Shown here: in pieces, positions 1 through 8,507 of the stretch
How positions within the stretch are numbered: the first letter of the stretch is position 1
Layout: every line of letters starts with the position of its first letter
Source of the DNA: a bacterium
Lineage (GTDB): Bacteria; Patescibacteriota; Saccharimonadia; Saccharimonadales; SZUA-47
DNA length: 36,546 nucleotides
Reading direction: 5' to 3'
Assembly: GCA_030427125.1 (NCBI GenBank)
Contig: JAUHXF010000009.1
Location: 1-36,546 of the forward strand
The notes under the pieces: generated by a model
Database searches by the model: none
Seen by the model: the letters and a program-made list of their open reading frames with translations, nothing else
What the model was told of the DNA's origin: nothing
Translations under genes and position numbers: made by a program

Positions 1-45
1 CAGATTAGGGTAACAACTGACGCATCTTTTATCGAAAGGGTACAA

Positions 46-1122
46 GTGGGCGCAAAGCAAAACGTTATTGAAATAAACGGCAAAAAATACGACGCAGCAA
101 CAGGAAAGCAACTCAGCTCTCCGGGCAATACGATGCAACAAGGCGGGTCTATTGATGGCTTTGCACGCCGAAAACCTGCAAAACCAACGACTGTAGCTTC
201 AGTAACAAAGCCAAAGCCAGCTACGCCACGTACACAACCAGCTCATGCGACGAAGGCCGCCCAGAAATCACGCACACTAATGCGTTCTGCAGTCAAGAAA
301 CCGACACCAGCGCCAAAAAAACAAGCACCTCAAAATAAGCAAGAGCTCGGCAGCACAAACGCTCGTCATCATGCAGCGCATACTACGAAGAAACACCCAC
401 AAGTACACCGGTATGGAGCCGGAGCAGCTCATACGAAAACGGTCGTCAAGAAAACACAGCCGCTTGAGGTCAAAAAAGCACCAGTACACGCACCGAATGC
501 TTCAGCACACGCCGTTAGTACCGTCCGCACAACAGCTCACGTGAAACCACAGATGAGCGCAGCAGCTCGAATGATTGAAGAGTCGCTTTCTAATGCGACA
601 GCGCATGAAAACCCTCGCGCGAAAGCACCGAAGAAACGGCGCAAGTTATCACATCGTTTTGGTGTTAGTCCACGCGCAATAGCCATAAGCAGTACAGTCC
701 TCGCAGGTGTACTACTCGGTGGATTTTTTACCGTGCAAAACGTACCAAACCTATCGATGCGGGTTGCGGCAACGCGTGCAGGGTTTGACGCGCAGATGCC
801 AGGCTACAATCCCTCAGGTTTTAGTTTTACTGGACCGATCAACTATTCAAGTGGTCGAGTTACTGTCTCGTTTAAGTCAAATACAGATGACCGCCATTAC
901 GATGTTACGCAGACAGCAAGCAACTGGAACAGTGATGCACTGCTCGCAAACTTTCTCCTAGAAGAAGACAAACAGTATCAGACGTATGTAGACCGTGGAC
1001 GGACATTATTCATTTACGACGGATCTAACGCAACATGGGTTGATAATGGTGTCTGGTACCAGGTAGAAGGTCAGTCCGCCATGACGACCGATCAACTCAT
1101 TCGTCTCGCTTCGAGCATGTAA
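46..1122 (+). CDS. Basic Ala/Lys/Pro-rich membrane-anchored protein, unknown function
   Basis: The start is a GTG at 46, after the purine-rich gaaaggg a few bases upstream. Residues 1 to about 205 are low-complexity, very basic and rich in Ala, Lys, Pro, Thr and His, so probably disordered and cytoplasmic. One hydrophobic segment at about 212-236 (AIAISSTVLAGVLLGGFF) is a likely membrane anchor. The C-terminal 120 residues look folded and exported and contain MPGYNPSGFSF. This Y-P-x-GF style recalls DUF4367-type extracytoplasmic domains, but that is only a resemblance by eye. The stop codon overlaps the Shine-Dalgarno of the flavocytochrome gene, which starts 9 nt later, so the two genes are probably one operon. 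A role as partner or anchor for that redox protein is inference from position only. Confidence 0.8.
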   Translation: MGAKQNVIEINGKKYDAATGKQLSSPGNTMQQGGSIDGFARRKPAKPTTVASVTKPKPATPRTQPAHATKAAQKSRTLMRSAVKKPTPAPKKQAPQNKQELGSTNARHHAAHTTKKHPQVHRYGAGAAHTKTVVKKTQPLEVKKAPVHAPNASAHAVSTVRTTAHVKPQMSAAARMIEESLSNATAHENPRAKAPKKRRKLSHRFGVSPRAIAISSTVLAGVLLGGFFTVQNVPNLSMRVAATRAGFDAQMPGYNPSGFSFTGPINYSSGRVTVSFKSNTDDRHYDVTQTASNWNSDALLANFLLEEDKQYQTYVDRGRTLFIYDGSNATWVDNGVWYQVEGQSAMTTDQLIRLASSM

Positions 1123-1131
1123 GGAGCTGCT

Positions 1132-2433
1132 TTGGATGTAGATAAAAAAGTCCGCTTCAACTACGGGCTCATCATCTCGCTTATCATTGTTGCCATCCCT
1201 ATGTTTGCGTGGAAACTTTGGTATCCGTTTACCGGCTTAAGCACGTGGGATTCTTTCTTAATCTCCTTTGCAAAGATTGGCGCCTTTGGTGGCTTCGCCA
1301 TGTTTGCTATGTCACTCATCTTGAGCGGCCGCTACGTGTTTTACGAAAAACTATTCGGTGGTTTGGATAAAATGTACATTGCTCACCGCTTTTTTGGTAC
1401 GGTGAGCGTCATTTTACTGTTTATTCACCCGTTTGCTCTTAGTTTGCTCGTGTCAGGCACGAGCGTCACAGACGCAGCCCTACTCTGGGTTGATGTCCGT
1501 GATATAGCTATTCTGCTCGGTGCGGTTGGGCTGTATGGACTGATTGGGCTTGTTGTGTGGTCTATCGTGACTAAATCCTCATATGAAACCTTTATAAAAG
1601 TCCATCGTATATTGGGCTTGCTGTTTGTCGCTGGGGCAGTTCATGCATTCATGGCAGGGAGCGTGCTTGAGGAGAGTGTCTTTATGCAAGCATATCTGCT
1701 CGTGCTGACCGTCGCCGGCACCGTTACATTCCTCCTGTATTCAGTGCTTGGTGACATCATGCATCGTCCACTTTCGTACCATGTCGCACGCGCACAACGA
1801 CTACCGAATGACATTATTGAAGTAATTCTTAAGCCGCGCGTGCAGACAATGCGATTTTCACCCGGACAATTCGTCTATGTAAGTTTTCCCACGTTCAATA
1901 ATGCGGAGTACCACCCATTCTCAATCGCATCCGGCAGGAATGATGGTGAACTACGCCTCGTTATAAGAAAAGCAGGGGATTTTACCGAAGAACTTGCCAC
2001 ACTAAAAGATAACATCCATGCAAACGTCAAAGGCCCGTATGGTGGCTTCACATTTTTCTCGTCGCGTAACAAGAAGCAGCTATGGATTGCTGGCGGCATC
2101 GGTGTGACACCGTTTCTAAGTGGTGCTCGGTCACTACGACAATCTACTGAAGCAGGAAAGATCGAGATGGTATATGCAAGCGTCGAAAATAACCCATATG
2201 GACTGAAGGAGCTTGAAGAAATCGAGCATAAAAATCCGTCTTTCAACGTCACACACCTGCATCAAGACACCTTTGGTCATATTTCACTAGAGACATTAGA
2301 GCACCAGTTCAAAGACCTGCAGGAGCGCGTCATATACTTGTGTGGACCGCCTCCAATGATTGCCGCCCTCGAAAAAGAAGCTGAGCAGCTCGGACTTAGT
2401 AAAAATCTCCATTTCGAAGCATTTAATTACTAG
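1132..2433 (+). CDS. Ferric-reductase-type transmembrane flavocytochrome
   Basis: The start is TTG at 1132, chosen because AAGGAG at 1121-1126 sits 5 nt before it; the ATG at 1136 is out of frame. The N-terminal ~210 residues carry about six hydrophobic segments. Two His pairs, H85/H99 and H158/H171, have the spacing expected for two stacked haem b groups of the ferric reductase-like (NOX/FRE) membrane domain. The C-terminal half is a ferredoxin-NADP reductase module: HPFSIAS binds FAD, GPYGGF follows, then WIAGGIGVTPFLS and YLCGPPPM for the nicotinamide nucleotide. The expected reaction is NAD(P)H oxidation inside the cell with electrons passed across the membrane to ferric iron, oxygen or another acceptor. 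The acceptor cannot be read from sequence. It is the second gene of a probable operon with the upstream membrane protein. Confidence 0.9.
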   Translation: MDVDKKVRFNYGLIISLIIVAIPMFAWKLWYPFTGLSTWDSFLISFAKIGAFGGFAMFAMSLILSGRYVFYEKLFGGLDKMYIAHRFFGTVSVILLFIHPFALSLLVSGTSVTDAALLWVDVRDIAILLGAVGLYGLIGLVVWSIVTKSSYETFIKVHRILGLLFVAGAVHAFMAGSVLEESVFMQAYLLVLTVAGTVTFLLYSVLGDIMHRPLSYHVARAQRLPNDIIEVILKPRVQTMRFSPGQFVYVSFPTFNNAEYHPFSIASGRNDGELRLVIRKAGDFTEELATLKDNIHANVKGPYGGFTFFSSRNKKQLWIAGGIGVTPFLSGARSLRQSTEAGKIEMVYASVENNPYGLKELEEIEHKNPSFNVTHLHQDTFGHISLETLEHQFKDLQERVIYLCGPPPMIAALEKEAEQLGLSKNLHFEAFNY

Positions 2434-2465
2434 TGCGAGCTTATGGTTATCTGACGCTGGGATGC

Positions 2466-2471
2466 TACTCT
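2466..2471 (+). promoter_or_regulatory. Extended -10 box of the following orphan gene
   Basis: TACTCT preceded by TGC gives an extended -10 (TGnTACTCT). It lies 7 nt before the ATG at 2479, so transcription would begin at or next to the start codon. No Shine-Dalgarno is visible and no good -35 was found. Confidence 0.45.
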
Positions 2472-2478
2472 CTATTTT

Positions 2479-3339
2479 ATGAGTAAACCTGGAATATATT
2501 GGAATGGTGAGCCGGCTTCAGCCGAAACACTTTCAGAAGTAGATCGTCTAGCTACTGAATATGCAACCGACGGTGAAATCTCTACTCAACGCGCATGCAG
2601 CCTTGTATTTGGACTGGGCAGTGTTGTACTTGGCAGCAAGATGACTCCAAGAGAAGACATTTGTGATATTCGAGCATTATCTGATGATTGCACCGTTGTT
2701 ACTCTAGATATAGCAGACGATGTGCATGAAACAATTTTCGACTTAGAATTTTATCCGAAAGCAAACGATGGAAATAAATTCAAAATGTACTTTGATAGAA
2801 GCGACGTTTTGCAAGCAGCAGGCATCGCACTCGAGGCTGCAGAAAGCCCATTCTTTCAAATTGAGTTACAGGGGAGTGAAAATCTTCTGTTCCTATTAGA
2901 AGCTATCCGGTCAGATGAACTGGAGGCATTTATCGCTAATAAAATACTGAAAGATCGTTTTGAGGTGTTTGCGACATCTATTCGTGATGCACTGCGAGGC
3001 AATAGAGACTTAGAGTTTATCGAGCAGCGTCGATCAGACGCTATGGATACTGGTAATTTATTGGTTGTACGCAATGACATCACTTTTATTAGAGGGGGTG
3101 AAGTCGATGTTGAAGTTCCAGATAAAATCGAGATTGAATGCGAAATTGATGGAACAGTTATCTTATACTCGAAAACTCAGGAAGGTGGGGTTTTCAGTAC
3201 CTTTGTCGACCCAAACAATCCTGAAATAAACGAGCCAAGCATAGAAGATTTCGAATTAAGAAAAGAACTGGGCGAATACGTCCCGACCGAAACAAATATG
3301 CAGCTCATTCTCGCTGCATTTCGCAGAACAATTAATTAG
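2479..3339 (+). CDS. Orphan protein of 286 residues, unknown function
   Basis: I do not recognise this family. There is no signal peptide or membrane segment; the protein is acidic and looks cytoplasmic and globular. A mixed alpha/beta N-terminal half (residues 1-140) is followed by a helical stretch (about 150-195, LEAFIANKILKDRFEVFATS) and a beta-rich C-terminal part (210-250). No Shine-Dalgarno precedes the ATG; instead an extended -10 box ends 7 nt upstream, suggesting a leaderless transcript. It is convergent with gltX: the two stop codons overlap by 4 nt (TTAG at 3336-3339). Codon choice looks like the neighbours, so nothing suggests recent transfer. Confidence 0.75.
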   Translation: MSKPGIYWNGEPASAETLSEVDRLATEYATDGEISTQRACSLVFGLGSVVLGSKMTPREDICDIRALSDDCTVVTLDIADDVHETIFDLEFYPKANDGNKFKMYFDRSDVLQAAGIALEAAESPFFQIELQGSENLLFLLEAIRSDELEAFIANKILKDRFEVFATSIRDALRGNRDLEFIEQRRSDAMDTGNLLVVRNDITFIRGGEVDVEVPDKIEIECEIDGTVILYSKTQEGGVFSTFVDPNNPEINEPSIEDFELRKELGEYVPTETNMQLILAAFRRTIN

Positions 3340-5000
3340 ACTGCCTGTAGACGACTATTGATGCGTTCTTCGCCCATTATTTGCATGATGGTATAGAGGT
3401 CCGGGGTGCGTGTCTTGCCAGTCAAAGCAACACGGATAATAGTCGCGAAATCGGCGAGGCCACCTTTGAACGATTCTGGTGATTCTTTCAGCGCTTTACG
3501 ATCAAGTGCATAGCCAGCGTTTTCTGCTGCTTTTTTCATGTTTTCAAACCAGGTGTCTTTATCGGAAACATGACTATATGTAGTCATAAAGCTTTGCATC
3601 GCCTCTGTTACATGTTGCTCTGTGATGTCAATTGATTCTTTTTCCTGTTTTGCAAAAATTTCATCATAAAAATACCCAAACTGTGCCGGTACATCGGACC
3701 ATTTTGCTACGTCTTTTCTAGGTTTTTCGCCACTGCGTTCAATCGCAAGGACTTGTTTTGTGTAGTCGGGGTTAGCCATCATGGCGTCGAACAATGCCTT
3801 ATCGTGTAGTTCAGTCCAGGCTAAAACCTCTTTGTTGAACTGCTCTTGTGGCATACGTGCAATTTCGTCCTTGGCGTAATCAGCTACTTTTCGCATATCA
3901 AGTAGCGGCGAGCGTGACGTACGAAGTTTCTCAAGACTAAACGGAAATTCTTCTAGTGGTGCGTCAGGATTCTCACGATACCAATCTTCGAAGTTCGAAT
4001 TAGCCAACCCAAGCAAATACGCTTTGACTGCGCGAAGCGGATACGCTTCTTTCACCCAGAACGCCACATCGGCCTCAGGGTCTTTTCGTTTTGATAACTT
4101 GCGCTTGGTATTGGTTTCAGCATCAAGAATAGATATGACAGGCGTGTGGGCATATTTGAACGGCTTTATGTCAAGCGCCAGTGCGATATCAGCGTGTAGT
4201 GGAGTTGACGGCAGCCACTCTTCGCCACGCGTGACAACTGTAGTCTGCATCAAATAATCATCCACGACATGCGCCAGGTGATAGGTTGGCAAGCCAGACC
4301 CGTCTGATTTAATAAGCGGCACATCGAGATCGTTCTGCGGCAACTCTACCTTACCTTTGATTCGATCGGCAATCGTAACTCGTTTATCATGCGAACCACT
4401 CGATTTAAATCGCAGCACAAAAGGGGTGCCTTTCTCTAACTCTGCCTCAATATCTTCGTCACTTCGGTCTCGCCACAAGGCCCATTCTCCGTAGTACCCA
4501 GGCCGTTGCTTCTTCGCTTTTTGATCTGCGACTGCTGCCTCAAGCTCTTCGGTGTTTGCAAAGCACGGATAGGCTCGATCGCGTGCAATAAGGTCGACCG
4601 CATATGCAAGGTACAGTTCTTTTCGTTCACTCTGAACATATGGCCCATAATCACCTTTGATACTGCCGTCAGCCTGCAAGCCTTCATCGGGAGTCAAACC
4701 AAACGTCTGCAGTTGAGACGCTATGAGCGCTTGCGATCCTTCCATTTCACGTTTTTTATCAGTGTCCTCAATGCGTAGCATGTACACGCCATCTGTCTGA
4801 TGTGCGACACGCTCACACAACTGAGCTGTGAATATTGCGCCAATGTGCACAAACCCAGTTGGTGACGGCGCGAATCGCGTGACTTCTACACCATCAGTCA
4901 GAGTGCGTGGAACATAGCGTGCCTCAACTGCTTCACGAGTAGGTATAGTGACGTTTTCTGTCAAAAGTGAAATGACTTTTTCTTTGATTGATTGCTTCAT
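3336..5000 (-). CDS. gltX: Glutamyl-tRNA synthetase
   Basis: This is a class I aminoacyl-tRNA synthetase that charges tRNA-Glu (or tRNA-Glx in organisms lacking a glutaminyl enzyme). The HIGH-type motif is in RFAPSPTGFVHIGA and the KMSKS-type loop is KRKLSKRKD. The alpha-helix-rich C-terminal anticodon-binding half follows. At 554 residues it is longer than the usual ~480, because about 40 residues precede the catalytic core and the C-terminal half is extended. I chose the ATG at 5000 (protein starts MKQSIKEK) over an in-frame ATG at 5036, because an extended -10 box, TGGTACACT, lies between them and would give a nearly leaderless mRNA from 5000. It is divergent from the DUF3048 gene (66 nt apart) and convergent with the upstream orphan. 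Whether a separate glnS exists cannot be seen here. Confidence 0.95.
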   Translation of the reverse strand: MKQSIKEKVISLLTENVTIPTREAVEARYVPRTLTDGVEVTRFAPSPTGFVHIGAIFTAQLCERVAHQTDGVYMLRIEDTDKKREMEGSQALIASQLQTFGLTPDEGLQADGSIKGDYGPYVQSERKELYLAYAVDLIARDRAYPCFANTEELEAAVADQKAKKQRPGYYGEWALWRDRSDEDIEAELEKGTPFVLRFKSSGSHDKRVTIADRIKGKVELPQNDLDVPLIKSDGSGLPTYHLAHVVDDYLMQTTVVTRGEEWLPSTPLHADIALALDIKPFKYAHTPVISILDAETNTKRKLSKRKDPEADVAFWVKEAYPLRAVKAYLLGLANSNFEDWYRENPDAPLEEFPFSLEKLRTSRSPLLDMRKVADYAKDEIARMPQEQFNKEVLAWTELHDKALFDAMMANPDYTKQVLAIERSGEKPRKDVAKWSDVPAQFGYFYDEIFAKQEKESIDITEQHVTEAMQSFMTTYSHVSDKDTWFENMKKAAENAGYALDRKALKESPESFKGGLADFATIIRVALTGKTRTPDLYTIMQIMGEERINSRLQAV

Positions 5001-5009
5001 CTTGGCAAC

Positions 5010-5015
5010 AGTGTA
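5010..5015 (-). promoter_or_regulatory. Extended -10 box for gltX
   Basis: On the minus strand this reads TACACT preceded by TGG (extended -10). It is 9 nt upstream of the chosen gltX ATG and lies inside the longer alternative reading frame, which argues for the internal start. Confidence 0.5.
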
Positions 5016-5047
5016 CCATCTCTGTTGTAATTTCATAAGCTACCGCG

Positions 5048-5053
5048 TACAAT
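5048..5053 (+). promoter_or_regulatory. -10 box for the DUF3048 gene
   Basis: TACAAT lies 13 nt before the ATG at 5067, so the leader would be about 6-7 nt with no room for a normal Shine-Dalgarno. It sits back to back with the gltX promoter in a 66-nt divergent gap. Confidence 0.45.
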
Positions 5054-5066
5054 AACGACAAGCATT

Positions 5067-6257
5067 ATGGATACACAAAAACCACAAACAGAGGGCGATA
5101 ATTTTGCTCATCCAACAGATGTAACAAAGAAAGACCGATTCGCCGGAATTAAAACATTTCTTAAGAAACGACCACCAAAAAAGCGTTTACTTGTTGTCGG
5201 TGGTGTCGGCCTTGCAGTTCTTCTCGCAGGAAGCACGGCAGCGTTCACCCTTATCAAGGATACGAGCGAACCGACTCCCGTAAGCATTGCGCCTGCGCCT
5301 GAACCAGAGCCAGAACAGAAGTTCTACTCGCAGCTCACCGGACTTGAGACGACTGAAGCGCTATCGAACAAAGTACTTACTGCCGTCATGATTGAGAATA
5401 GTGTTGATGCTCGACCGCAAGCAGGCTTAGAAGAAGCAGGTGTTGTATTTGAAGCGATTGCTGAGGGTGGCATTACCCGGTTTATGGCTGTCTACCAGGA
5501 AACTGAGCCAGAGCGCATTGGACCGATTCGCTCTGCGCGTCCGTATTATGTTGAATGGGCTGCAGGACTCGATGCAGCGTACGCGCATAGCGGTGGGAGC
5601 GGCAAAGCATTGTCACTTATACAGAAACTGGGTGTCATGGACCTCGATCACGGCAAAGAGTCGAGCTATTTTGAAAGGGTCAGCAACCGATTTGCGCCGC
5701 ATAACGTCTATACAGACATGAAGCGACTTGATTCTTTCAAGTCCGATAAAGGATATAAGAAAAGCGATTTCACGCCATTTGCACGTATCCAAGAATCTGA
5801 AGCGGATGAAAAAGAAACTACCATCGATGATGCTGAAGCTGCTGAGACTACTGCGAAAAATAAGAAAGCTACCGAAATAGAGATGGACATATCTAGTCCG
5901 CTGTACAACACGAGCTACACGTATGATGAAGAAAGCAACGCTTACAAACGCAGTATGGCGAGCAGAAAACACGTCGATGAAGTCAGCGGAAAGCAAATCA
6001 CGCCGTCTGTTGTCGTCGCGATGTATACCGACTACAGTATAGATCCAAACGGCATTCACAGCGTCTATAGAACATCAGGAACAGGTACAGCTATTGTGTT
6101 TCAGAATGGCGAAGTAATTGAAGCAAAGTGGTCTAAGAAATCCCAGAAAGAGCCACTGCGACTCCTGACCAAAGATAATGAACCCCTTGAACTCGTTCCG
6201 GGGCAGACGTGGATAACTGCAATACCGAAAGGAAGAGTTTCGTACAGCGCTTCCTAG
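5067..6257 (+). CDS. DUF3048 (YerB-like) membrane-anchored extracytoplasmic protein
   Basis: Residues 1-40 are cytoplasmic and basic. A membrane anchor follows at about 41-63 (LLVVGGVGLAVLLAGSTAAF), then a Pro/Glu-rich linker (EPEPEQ). From about residue 90 the DUF3048/YerB signature is clear: AVMIENSVDARPQAGLEEA, VFEAIAEGGITRFMAVYQ and IGPIRSARPYYVEWA, then the two-part domain with HSGGSG and FAPHNVY. YerB of Bacillus is a lipoprotein of unknown biochemical role; here a transmembrane helix replaces the lipobox. An acidic insertion at about residues 240-275 (Glu/Asp/Ala/Thr/Lys) separates the halves. It stands 30 nt before the histidine kinase and may be co-transcribed with it. A role on the outer face of the membrane is likely, but the substrate is unknown. 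Confidence 0.88.
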   Translation: MDTQKPQTEGDNFAHPTDVTKKDRFAGIKTFLKKRPPKKRLLVVGGVGLAVLLAGSTAAFTLIKDTSEPTPVSIAPAPEPEPEQKFYSQLTGLETTEALSNKVLTAVMIENSVDARPQAGLEEAGVVFEAIAEGGITRFMAVYQETEPERIGPIRSARPYYVEWAAGLDAAYAHSGGSGKALSLIQKLGVMDLDHGKESSYFERVSNRFAPHNVYTDMKRLDSFKSDKGYKKSDFTPFARIQESEADEKETTIDDAEAAETTAKNKKATEIEMDISSPLYNTSYTYDEESNAYKRSMASRKHVDEVSGKQITPSVVVAMYTDYSIDPNGIHSVYRTSGTGTAIVFQNGEVIEAKWSKKSQKEPLRLLTKDNEPLELVPGQTWITAIPKGRVSYSAS

Positions 6258-6287
6258 AGATAGCGCTGTAGAACCACGGGGGAGGGC

Positions 6288-7868
6288 ATGGACTACGGAA
6301 AGAAATTCACTGCCAAACTCACACTCATCATTCTGAGCAGTCTCGTCGTGACATCTGGGTTGATTGTCGGGGCATGGGTGTTGTTAGCAGACATATTCGC
6401 TACTGACCGCGGTCTGCAATTACTGAGCTTTGTACTGGTCAGTATTGTCTTGATTGGTCTTATCAGTCTTATTACGTCTCGAATAATCTACAAGCCAGTG
6501 AAAGCCCTATCAGATGCCATCGTTTTCACTGGGCACAAAAGCGGTGGCACCGCACCAAAAACGGACAAGCTTTTCCTCGGTAAAGAACTCATCACATCAC
6601 TGTCAACACAGGTATACGATTTAGCAAGCATGTCTGATGATGCAAGCACGGCAACAACAGCCTCATCTCAGACACAAACATCGAATCAATCCTCGTCACA
6701 AACTACTGCAGATGCTATGAAAGCCGTCACACCAAATGCACTCAATAAAGTCGCTTCACCAATATTTGGTGTAGATAATAAACAGGTTGTTCGTGCTGCC
6801 AACAAGAGTGCTCTCGACTACCTTGGCAAGTCCGAGGAAGAAGTGGTCGGCAAGCCGCTATTCGATGTCGCAAACATGACATTTGATAGTGAAGATACAT
6901 TTGAATCGTGGTTGAAGAAAATGCAAGAGACAGTCGTCAATGGCATCACACGCTGGGAGCGAGTCAGGATAAATGACTTCGAGGGCAAGCCGCTGAAACA
7001 ATTTGACCTTACTGCAAGCTTCAACAAACAAGAAGAAGAAGGCGTGATTGAGACAATGATTGTGTTCTTTGACCGTAGCGAACAGTACGCAAAGGATGAT
7101 CGAGAAATTAGCTTCGTGGCACTCGCGGTACACGAACTACGTACACCGCTCACTATTATGAAGGGGTATATTGAAGTGTTTCAGGATGAAGTTGCACCAA
7201 CATTAAGCCCTGAGATGGTTGGCTTTATGCATAAAATGCAAGCGAGCGCGCAGCAACTCACATCGTTTGTTGGTAACATATTGAACGTTGCTCGTGTCGA
7301 AGATAATCAGCTTACTCTCACCCTGCAGAAACAAGATTGGTCTCAGATCCTAAAAGCTGCTGTCGAGGACCTTGAGCTGCGCGCACAAGTCCACAATATC
7401 CATATTGAGTTGAATGTTGCGGATAACATCCCTCCAGTGGCAGCAGACCGCATTAGCATACATGAAGTCATTAATAACCTCGTCGACAATGCCATCAAAT
7501 ACTCTGGAGATTCCGATAAGATAGTCATTACCTCGACCGTCAATAAAGACGGCATGATTGAAACAAGCGTACAGGACTTCGGTATTGGCATACCCGATTC
7601 AGTTGTTCCTGAACTATTCCAGAAGTTCTACCGAAGCCATAGGAGCAAGGTGCAGGTTAAGGGAACCGGACTTGGGCTATACTTGTGTAAGGCCATGGTG
7701 AACGCTCATGGCGGCAATATTTGGGTCCATACCAAAGAAGGTCAGGGAAGTATTTTTAGCTTCACAATCCAATCATTTGATCAGGCAAACACTGATAACA
7801 CTGGCCAGGACGGCATCGAACGCGGTGCTCATGGCTGGATAAAAAACCACACAATGAACAGGCAGTAA
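6288..7868 (+). CDS. Membrane-bound PAS sensor histidine kinase
   Basis: The ATG at 6288 follows a strong Shine-Dalgarno (GGGGGAGGGC). Two membrane helices lie at about residues 10-35 and 41-65 with almost no extracytoplasmic loop, so sensing is probably in the membrane or cytoplasm. A Ser/Thr/Gln-rich linker (about 118-142) leads to a PAS domain (about 150-265). The HisKA box is ALAVHELRTPLTIMKGY with the phospho-acceptor H282. The HATPase domain has the N box NNLVDNAIKYSG, G1 DFGIGIP, the F box LFQKFYR and G2 GTGLGLYLCK. The enzyme autophosphorylates and passes phosphate to a receiver, almost certainly the gene that starts after a single base. The signal is unknown. Confidence 0.93.
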   Translation: MDYGKKFTAKLTLIILSSLVVTSGLIVGAWVLLADIFATDRGLQLLSFVLVSIVLIGLISLITSRIIYKPVKALSDAIVFTGHKSGGTAPKTDKLFLGKELITSLSTQVYDLASMSDDASTATTASSQTQTSNQSSSQTTADAMKAVTPNALNKVASPIFGVDNKQVVRAANKSALDYLGKSEEEVVGKPLFDVANMTFDSEDTFESWLKKMQETVVNGITRWERVRINDFEGKPLKQFDLTASFNKQEEEGVIETMIVFFDRSEQYAKDDREISFVALAVHELRTPLTIMKGYIEVFQDEVAPTLSPEMVGFMHKMQASAQQLTSFVGNILNVARVEDNQLTLTLQKQDWSQILKAAVEDLELRAQVHNIHIELNVADNIPPVAADRISIHEVINNLVDNAIKYSGDSDKIVITSTVNKDGMIETSVQDFGIGIPDSVVPELFQKFYRSHRSKVQVKGTGLGLYLCKAMVNAHGGNIWVHTKEGQGSIFSFTIQSFDQANTDNTGQDGIERGAHGWIKNHTMNRQ

Positions 7869-7869
7869 T

Positions 7870-8457
7870 ATGAACGAACCAACCACGCCAACACCACATC
7901 TCGAAAATACACCGCAAAGCGATATGCCACAGACTTCTACCGCACAAATTAGCCAATCAGTGAATCCTGCGTCCTCACAACAGCCAGTGCAGCAGGCAAC
8001 TCAAACACAAGAACCAGCAGCGCAGCCACAACCACAGGAGGTCACTCAGCCGACCACGCCAATAGAGCCAACCAAAGCAGGCGGAAAAACGATACTAATC
8101 GTGGAGGATGAGCGCTTTATCAGTGAGTTGTACACCCGTGCACTTGAGAAAGCAGGGTATAGCGTCTCTACCGCAGGAGATGGCGAACAAGCACTCCAAA
8201 TTGCAACAACGCGAGACTTTGACCTCATATTGCTAGATATCATGCTCCCGACCATGAACGGTGTCGATTTACTATACAAAATGAAAGATCCTGGGTCAGG
8301 CAAACCAGTATCTGCGAAGGTCATCATCACGACCAACATGGACCAAAAGGAAGAGACGAAGGATAAAGTCGAGCAAATGGCCGACGGCTACCTCATCAAA
8401 GCCGAAGTCACGCCAAAAGAGCTTGTCGCCTACGTCAACCAAGTATTCGGTAACTAA
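7870..8457 (+). CDS. Single-domain response regulator with N-terminal Gln/Pro tail
   Basis: The start codon follows the kinase stop codon after one base, so the pair is translationally coupled. Residues 1-70 are low-complexity, rich in Pro, Gln and Thr, and probably disordered. The rest is one receiver domain: acidic pocket in VEDE, phospho-acceptor D123 in LLDIMLP, the switch Thr/Ser region in IITTN and the conserved K177 in YLIK. No DNA-binding or enzymatic output domain follows, so it must act by protein contact, like CheY- or Spo0F-type receivers, or by competing for phosphate. The disordered extension is at the N-terminus here and at the C-terminus in the second receiver of the window. 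Confidence 0.92.
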   Translation: MNEPTTPTPHLENTPQSDMPQTSTAQISQSVNPASSQQPVQQATQTQEPAAQPQPQEVTQPTTPIEPTKAGGKTILIVEDERFISELYTRALEKAGYSVSTAGDGEQALQIATTRDFDLILLDIMLPTMNGVDLLYKMKDPGSGKPVSAKVIITTNMDQKEETKDKVEQMADGYLIKAEVTPKELVAYVNQVFGN

Positions 8458-8507
8458 GCTTAACGAGTTTTGTTTCTAGTCTTTTTGTGGCATATTAATT
8501 GATATAT

